Below are positions 58,421-64,000 of a DNA stretch of 64,000 bases, in pieces. Source of the DNA: Jaltomata sinuosa (lineage: Eukaryota > Streptophyta > Magnoliopsida > Solanales > Solanaceae). Every line of letters starts with the position of its first letter. The stretch's first letter is position 1. The stretch is from contig QJPP01007234.1 of NCBI GenBank assembly GCA_003996215.1, positions 1 to 64,000 on the forward strand, given 5' to 3'. The notes beneath the pieces are model-generated. The model searched no databases. It was given only the letters and a program-made list of their open reading frames with translations, and was not told the DNA's origin. The translations under genes were made by a program, and so were the position numbers.

Positions 58421-60168
58421 CGCCTATTATTTTACTATCCATGCATCAAATTCGCATTTAGTGCCTTCGTCGAGCCCGTTTGCAAAGTGACTCATGAGCA
58501 CATATTTCAAACATTCCCCTTTGTTAATAGTAGGTGAAATAAACTCTGAGAGTTTTATTTATATCATGGTTTTTCCCCAAGGATCAAAAAATTTCTTCTT
58601 TGTTTTTGTTGTCGAATCAGGTGGTATGTCCTTATGATAGATTGAGAGGTGACTTTTTTAAGGGAAAATATTAGTTTTATTATTTGTGTCCAGTTCGTGT
58701 CACACTTCTCTTGAGCGGGACCACCAAAAGAATTTCTTGGAAAATGTTTTAAACTTAAGAAAATAGGGGAAAAGAATTCAAGTATTCTCTTGACATGATC
58801 TTTAAATTCATTGTTTGGCTCTTTGTTATAAATGAATTGCTTAAACTTTGAAATAGCTTGTCAAAAGTCAGTCGTTATAATTGGGTTTGAGAATAGCTTA
58901 TAACTCCAAGTGTTTGTGATGCCTTGTGTGGTAAGATCTTGAGATGTTCTTGTTTTATGCATGTAGTCTAAAAATTTCCCAGAATTTAATTCAAGGCAAA
59001 ATCCTAGATGTTGCTTGGCTTAGAATATGACCTTAGGCTCTCTTTGGACCGTCACTCTACCGATAAAAATTCCTTCCCTTGAAATAAATCCTAGTCAACC
59101 CCTTTAAGACTTTGACCTCTTCTTTGGAAAACTTGTTACACACCTTTACCTTTATGAAATTCTCTTTCTTGGTAGCCCTACCTCCCTAATTGCTTAGTAA
59201 AGAAAGATGTAGGCTAAACGCTAAAGTTTGGGGGGAATGAATGAAATTGTTGGGTGATTGATATAGGCAAACTTCTAAGTTTAGGGACGTGTACAATAAT
59301 GTCCTAAATGAGGAAATGAGCTTAAGTTTGGAGGTAGAACCTATTGAAAATCTTATGAAATTCTTGAAAAGACCAAAAGGTTGAATAAAAACTAAGAATT
59401 GAAATAGTGCTACCCCTTCTCTTGAATGCTTAAAGAGTTTAAAAAGGTGTTGGGATGAAATGTTTGAGATAAAACTTGGGATTTAAGAGGGGTAAAATGG
59501 TGAAGTCAAATCATTGATGTGAGCGGTGTCCTTGAAAGCCTAATAATAGCATTAGGGAGGTTCTAGTCACTTATCCTAAATCATGACCTTCCATTTTCTC
59601 TAACTTTCATCGACACACGCAAGTCCTTAGTGATTCTAAGTTTTGCAGCTCTACATTAGTGGCAAATTGCATAAATAAAAATCCTATGGTTCTATGTGTG
59701 TGCACTTGAACTTCTTTTGGAGAGTGAGCATATTTATTCTATTTTAATCCCTATTTGTGTGAAATGCATGATTGAGAGTGGGATTCTTGTGTGAGTGGCT
59801 TAACAATCTTGGGGTAATTCGTAACGTCTTGACCTCAATTAAGGGAATAAATGTGATATGTTGTAAAGTGACATTAGAGGCAAGTATCGAAGGTTTAGTG
59901 TCGATGATTTGAGATGCTAATCCATTTTTTTTAAAGGAAAGTGTCCCCAGATTTTGATTGAAAAAGTGAAGTCTCTTGAAAAGGCATTTTGAAATGATTT
60001 TGATTTCCTTATGCTGATGGTGGTACTAATTGAGATTAGTGCTTGTGTTGAGTCTTTTCATTTGAATTGTTTTGTTTGAGTCATAGGAGTCTTAGTATGA
60101 TCCTTTATCTTTGAGGTTGAGTCAATCCTTTGGTTAGTGAATGTTTTGCTTGAGGACAAGCAATAGTT

Positions 60169-60182
60169 TAAGTTTGGGGGTT
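60169..60182 (+). other. Polypurine tract of element J
   Basis: AAGTTTGGGGGTT immediately before the LTR start TGAAAAGTTGG, in the same position as the tract of element I. Confidence 0.75.
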
Positions 60183-61611
60183 TGAAAAGTTGGTAATCTG
60201 TCAACTTATTTAGCTCTTAAGCATGCATTATTGCCTCAATCTTGTGCTTATTAAATGAATTTTATGCTATTTATCCCTTATATGAAGGAATTCCTAGGAT
60301 TTGATGATGAACAATGATTTGAACACAAAATTCAATAAAAATAAGGCAAAACCCCAAGTAAATAGCCAAGGAAAGAAGTCAAGCTTAAAAGTTGTATCAC
60401 TGAAGCGCAGGAGTCCACCTACGTCTCGCAAGTGGACCGCAAATGACAACAGAGGACGAAGTTCAATGACTGAAATTATGCTTGAGATAAGGCCATCTTG
60501 TGAGAACCTACGGCTCACAGGTGTAATGTAAGAGAGAGACAGAGCACTGGCAGCTTTCTTTGACACTTTCGAACCGCAGCTGGAGACTTGCAGCTGCAAA
60601 TAAAGTGCAGGTGATGTGCAAGTGTCTCGAAGGGTACTTTTATCCAAAACTTTCCAAGCGTGTTTGATGGTTTTCAAGGATATTTTTGGGGATCCATTGA
60701 GATACATTCCATTTAGCAATTTTCAAATTTGATTCTCAATTGGTAGTACTCTTAGGAAGGAAGGAAGTATACTTAGTGACTTCATCTTCCCTAAATTGAA
60801 AAACTCTATTGTTGAGCATTAAAACTTGGATTTTAATTTAAATTTTTATTATGGATGAAAATGAGGAACACCCACATGGTAAATCTATATTCCATTGATA
60901 TGAGTAACTAAATTCTCTTCTAGAGGTGTGTGCAATGATGGGTGTGTAGTATTGATTGGGTATTGATTGTTTGCTCTTAATTGATTATAATGTATGGATC
61001 CATTGAATGCTTTGAGTTTTAATTATAAAATTAATGGTTTCAAACATTGGTTAAGTCCTCTAATTTCATTTTTTCTTGAGAAAGGGAATTGAAAAAGGTA
61101 AGAACTCAATGGTGAGGATTTGGGAATTCTCATCTAAGGGCTAAAGCTAGAGATAGTTTAGCCTACTCAAGCATATTTTAGTTGGTTAATTGTAATTGAT
61201 TTTGGGGTTTGAGAGAACTTAAAATAGATGTGCTCTTGGGTTGAGAGACCTTGATGCATAGCTAAAACCAAATCTATCCATATAGTAAATTGAATCTAAG
61301 GTAATTGACCAATCTGAATTGAAGTTATACCCCATCGAAAGCACACCCCTAGACTAATAATCTTGATTAATCTCTTCAATTGTGTTAACTTGTTCTACTC
61401 TTGATACAATTACTTATTACAAGAAAACCCCTCCAATTTTACTTTTTTTTTGTTTGATACAATGTACATGCTTATAGTGAGTTGATATACAAAAAATTTT
61501 CCAATCTAGTCTAGTCCTTGTGGAATTCAACCCCGACTCTAAGTTGGTGTTGTTTTGCATAAGAACGTTGACACAAATTCTTTATTGAGGAGTGCGTTAG
61601 GATGTTATCAG
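60183..61611 (+). repeat. 3' LTR of element J (about 1.4 kb)
   Basis: It starts TGAAAAGTTGGTAATC and ends AGGATGTTATCA. The GTTATCA end is the reverse complement of the TGATAAC start of element I's LTR, as expected for related termini. No second copy is in the window. A reading frame at 60294-60719 (minus) shows no domain and is probably chance. Confidence 0.7.
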
Positions 61612-61652
61612 TTAGAGAAAAAATCAGCAAGAGTATTTATTTCTCTTAGTAC

Positions 61653-61708
61653 ATGTTGAGTTATGACTAGAATAGAGTCCATGTTGAGTTATGACTAGAA
61701 TAGAGTCC
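61653..61708. repeat. Perfect 28-bp tandem duplication
   Basis: ATGTTGAGTTATGACTAG... occupies 61653-61680 and is repeated exactly at 61681-61708. It falls in the C-terminal RNase H region of LINE L. Exact identity suggests a recent slippage or repair event. Confidence 0.95.
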
Positions 61709-62010
61709 CTGATTCTATTTATGGAGTTGACCTTTAGTGTCACACTCCAAATTACCTTCTAGAACATGAACCATTTTCATTGAGTCAATCTCAATGATAA
61801 TGGGAAATAGATGTTTGTCCATGCAATGTTGCAGGCCCTCCCTGATTGCAATTGCTTCATCCAATAAATTGGTAAAATAAGGGATCTTCATTCCTTTAGC
61901 ATCCAACAAATTCTCGATGTTATTTCTCACACAGAAAGCGGAAAGTTGGGCCCTAGGTTACCCCTAGATGCTCCATCTATATTTCACTTTAACCAACCAG
62001 TAGGAGGGGG
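61700..62010 (-). pseudogene. LINE L RNase H domain
   Basis: The minus strand gives WFPPPTGWLK followed by NIDGASRGNLGPN (near 61960-62020), the start of the plant LINE RNase H. Then come VRNNIENLLDAKGMKIP, EAIAIREGLQHC and IIIEIDSMKMV (61715-61930). A frame break lies near 61935 and the C-terminus is disturbed by the 28-bp duplication. Confidence 0.78.
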
Positions 62011-62279
62011 AAACCATCTAACTATTTTAGAGCTTAAACTTGGCCTATAATTATCTAAGAAGCTAAATCAAAGGCTAAGTATGAGGGATGTTCTATAGAC
62101 AAGGAAATCCCAATCTGATGAATTTATGAATTATGGAACTGATTTCAAAAATCACTTCCCCAGTTGTATAGGTAACCCCATGTATAATAGTATTCATCTT
62201 TTTCTAGATGTACCATAGGATAATAATAGAGACTGATTGGTACACCAACTTTTATGTTGGGATTCCTAGGAGCATCCCC

Positions 62280-62440
62280 ACCACTTCATTGTTTGCCTCA
62301 CCTGAATCTAAGGGCCATAAATGGCTTCTGCTCTAGTATAGTATTTCCAAACTTCTGTAGCCAATTCTCCATTCAGGAAGAGGTGCTTCATAGTCTCAAA
62401 TATAGGGACTGTATAACATGTGTAATTAGGAGAAATATTA
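62280..62440 (-). pseudogene. LINE L zf-RVT domain
   Basis: Minus-strand translation ETMKHLFLNGELATEVWKYY matches the His-x-Phe ... Ala-x-x-Val-Trp shape of the RT-associated zinc domain. The leading Cys pair lies across a frame break near 62420. Confidence 0.72.
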
Positions 62441-62828
62441 GGATTCTAGTTTTCCATTACTTCTGCAACAGGGACTTTGGCTATCCACAGTATCCAGCTA
62501 AAAAAAGAGATCTTGAAAGACAGACATTTTACCCAGAGTCTCCTTATAAAGGCATGTTGTAGGTTATCTGTTTCTCAGTAGCTCCCAGCACTCTTTATTG
62601 TGAAAGATCATGTGCTATTTAGAGTCCACCAAGGTTTGTCCCCTTGGTTTAATAGTCTTATATGGTCCATGATGTGTTTAACACAAGTAACAATATTTTA
62701 GTTAGATACCCATGCATAGACTCGTAGTTCCACCCTTCATCACCCATGAATTCCATATGTTTGCCAAAGGATGGTTAATTTGTAAATCATCCTAGGCTAG
62801 GTGTAAAGGACCCATCTTAGACCAGTTA

Positions 62829-63120
62829 TTAGAAAGAACTAAGAGACCATGTCATATATTTTGGCCATATCAAGCTTGATAACTGCAATAGTTGTCTTGT
62901 CTCTCTTCCTAATATCGTAACAATTTCTTGTGTCAGAAGAACATTTTTAATAATACATCTTCCTTTTACAAACCATAATTGATTAGATGATATTAATTTA
63001 GGAAGGACAGATTCTAGTCTATCATGAACAATTCTGGAAAGGATTTTGTTGATGAAATTGCTCAGACTAATGGGTATCATATCTGAAAAAGTATGGACCT
63101 CATCTTTCTTAGGTAATAGG
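62829..63120 (-). pseudogene. LINE L reverse transcriptase N-terminal part
   Basis: Open stretch with PISLSNFINKILSRIVHDRL, LPKLISSNQLWFVKGRCI and NVLLTQEIV, the conserved start of L1 RT (normally RPISLCN ... QSGFVKGR). The catalytic palm with the Tyr-Ala-Asp-Asp box is absent. About 400 bp lie between this and zf-RVT where an intact element has well over a kilobase. Confidence 0.8.
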
Positions 63121-63317
63121 ACCAGATTAGTATGAGTAATGGATTTTGGAAGAGTGCTCCCCTCAAAGAAAAACTTGTACCACTCTCAAAATATCTGCAC
63201 CAATAATATCCTAACAACTTTGATAAAATCTTCCTATTAAGCCATCTGGACCACTAGAATTGTCTCTATTTAGGTTGAAAACTGCTTTTCTAACTTCTTT
63301 TAAGTCTAGACTGAAGC

Positions 63318-64000
63318 TCAGAATTGAGTTCTCTTCTTCACTGACCAATTCTTTGATGTGGCTCGGTATAGTAAATTAGTAGCATCTCTCCCTTGTGAAA
63401 ACTTATTCAAGTAGAAATTTATGGCTTCTATTGCAATTGCATCCTCCTCATCTATCCAAATGCCTTGGTCATTCTGGATCTTTTTCAAATGATGCATTTT
63501 TCTTCTTCCCTTTGCAAGACTATGAAAGGATCTTGTATTCCTGTCTCCTTCAAACAAATCATACCTTGCCTTTACTGCCAAAAGACTTCTTCAAAGTGTA
63601 GGTACCTTTTAGGTTCTACCTGATCCCTGTGCATTACCACTATATTTATTGATGTTGGCATCTCTTCAAAGATCTTTTCTTTATTCCTGACTATGTCCTA
63701 CCTTATGGTTAACTGCTTAAAGATATCTCCAAAACATCTTTACTCCATTTGGTCAAGACAGTCTTTACATTCTTGATTTTCTCCTTGAATTCAAAGAAGG
63801 GGTTAGCTGAATTATTAGCAATCCAGTTCTACATCACCGCCTCCATGAAAGTCTCATGCTTTGTCCAGAAGTTGAGAAACCTAAAAGGGTTTTTATGACT
63901 AACAACACTTTCCTCATACTTGAAAACTAGTGGGGAATAGTCTGATCTAGTTCTTGGAAGGTGCTCCACCTCTATGTGATTAAACTAGTTTTGCAATCCT
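63318..64000 (-). pseudogene. LINE L endonuclease C-terminus and linker
   Basis: 63318-63581 reads KARYDLFEGDRNTRSFHSLAK, then MHHLKKIQNDQGIWI, the typical linker before RT. Right of it come RQDIVRNKEKIFEEMP and FRFLNFWTKHETF, and near 63930-63980 LPRTRSDYSPLVFKYE, the endonuclease end containing the conserved Ser-Asp-(His/Tyr). The expected catalytic His of SDH is Tyr here. The domain continues beyond the window. Confidence 0.78.

Larger units (their letters stand above)
58421..61611 (+). mobile_element. Element J: 3' end of an Athila-like element, plus strand
   Basis: 58421-60168 is non-coding and without recognised domains. It ends with GCTTGAGGACAAGC (about 60149) and a polypurine tract AAGTTTGGGGG, the same pair of landmarks seen at the 3' end of element I. 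The LTR follows at 60183. gag, pol and the 5' LTR are missing. The sequence then switches to the tail of LINE L at 61612. Confidence 0.68.
61612..64000 (-). mobile_element. Element L: L1-type LINE, 3' part, internally deleted
   Basis: The minus strand from the right edge reads an endonuclease C-terminus (FRFLNFWTKHETFMEAV near 63850), the endonuclease-RT linker, the start of RT, then jumps to the zf-RVT domain and an RNase H domain near the 3' end. A poly-A tail is not seen because element J's LTR abuts at 61611. Frames change often. It extends past the window. Confidence 0.82.

Noticed and set aside
60294..60719. 141-codon minus-strand frame
   Set aside because: It lies within the LTR of J and has no recognisable domain. 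No support for a host gene.
1..64000. CRISPR array, tRNA, rRNA, prokaryotic operon or host gene
   Set aside because: No regularly spaced short repeats, no cloverleaf-like gene and no intron-exon gene with a non-transposon domain were seen. All recognised proteins are retroelement or LINE proteins.

Overview
The window is a nest of plant transposable elements. I found no convincing host gene, tRNA, rRNA or CRISPR array. The organism is almost certainly a flowering plant. The evidence is Ty3/gypsy chromoviruses of the Tekay/Del type (tRNA-iMet primer site, 2.4-3.5 kb LTRs, C-terminal chromodomain), Athila-like elements with a tRNA-Asp-type primer site, L1-type LINEs and a probable CACTA end. 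Protein style and LTR motifs look like a large-genome eudicot, perhaps Solanaceae; that last step is an inference from memory of similar elements. Gene-poor pericentromeric or intercalary heterochromatin is likely.

Layout, left to right. 1-6133: Tekay element A, minus strand, cut by the window edge, with its 5' LTR at 2857-6133. 6134-14242: the 3' half of an Athila-like element B, minus strand (RNase H, integrase, third ORF, non-coding 3' region with an 1145-bp tandem duplication). 14243-19381: 5'-truncated Tekay element C, plus strand, with chromodomain and 3' LTR. 19382-24078: three minus-strand fragments: D (Tekay pol to gag), E (Athila gag-protease, possibly the missing 5' part of B) and F (Tekay RT). 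24072-33784: Tekay element G, minus strand, with a truncated 3' LTR and a complete 5' LTR. 33785-36224: AT-rich DNA with a microsatellite, a plus-strand LINE remnant, a 43-bp tandem repeat and a probable CACTA terminus. 36225-37902 and 56911-58420: two halves of Athila-like element K, split by Tekay element H (37903-56910). H has both LTRs and is itself split inside gag by the Athila-like element I (44993-51800), which has two 1.3-kb LTRs and a perfect 5-bp target duplication. 58421-61611: 3' end of plus-strand Athila-like element J. 61612-64000: L1-type LINE L, minus strand, running off the window.

Relative ages follow from the nesting: K is older than H, and H is older than I. A is younger than B. 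Almost all coding regions are pseudogenes with frameshifts, nonsense codons and altered catalytic residues. The least damaged reading frame is the 670-codon Gag-protease ORF of I. Element I carries no reverse transcriptase or integrase, so it must have moved using proteins supplied by another element.

The most interesting signals are regulatory. In three LTR families (G, H, I), a short GC-rich module dense in inverted repeats lies just upstream of a clear TATA box in U3. In I this module is a cluster of TGACGG/CCGTCA half-sites. I found no evidence for a wholly new biological system beyond these retroelement observations.
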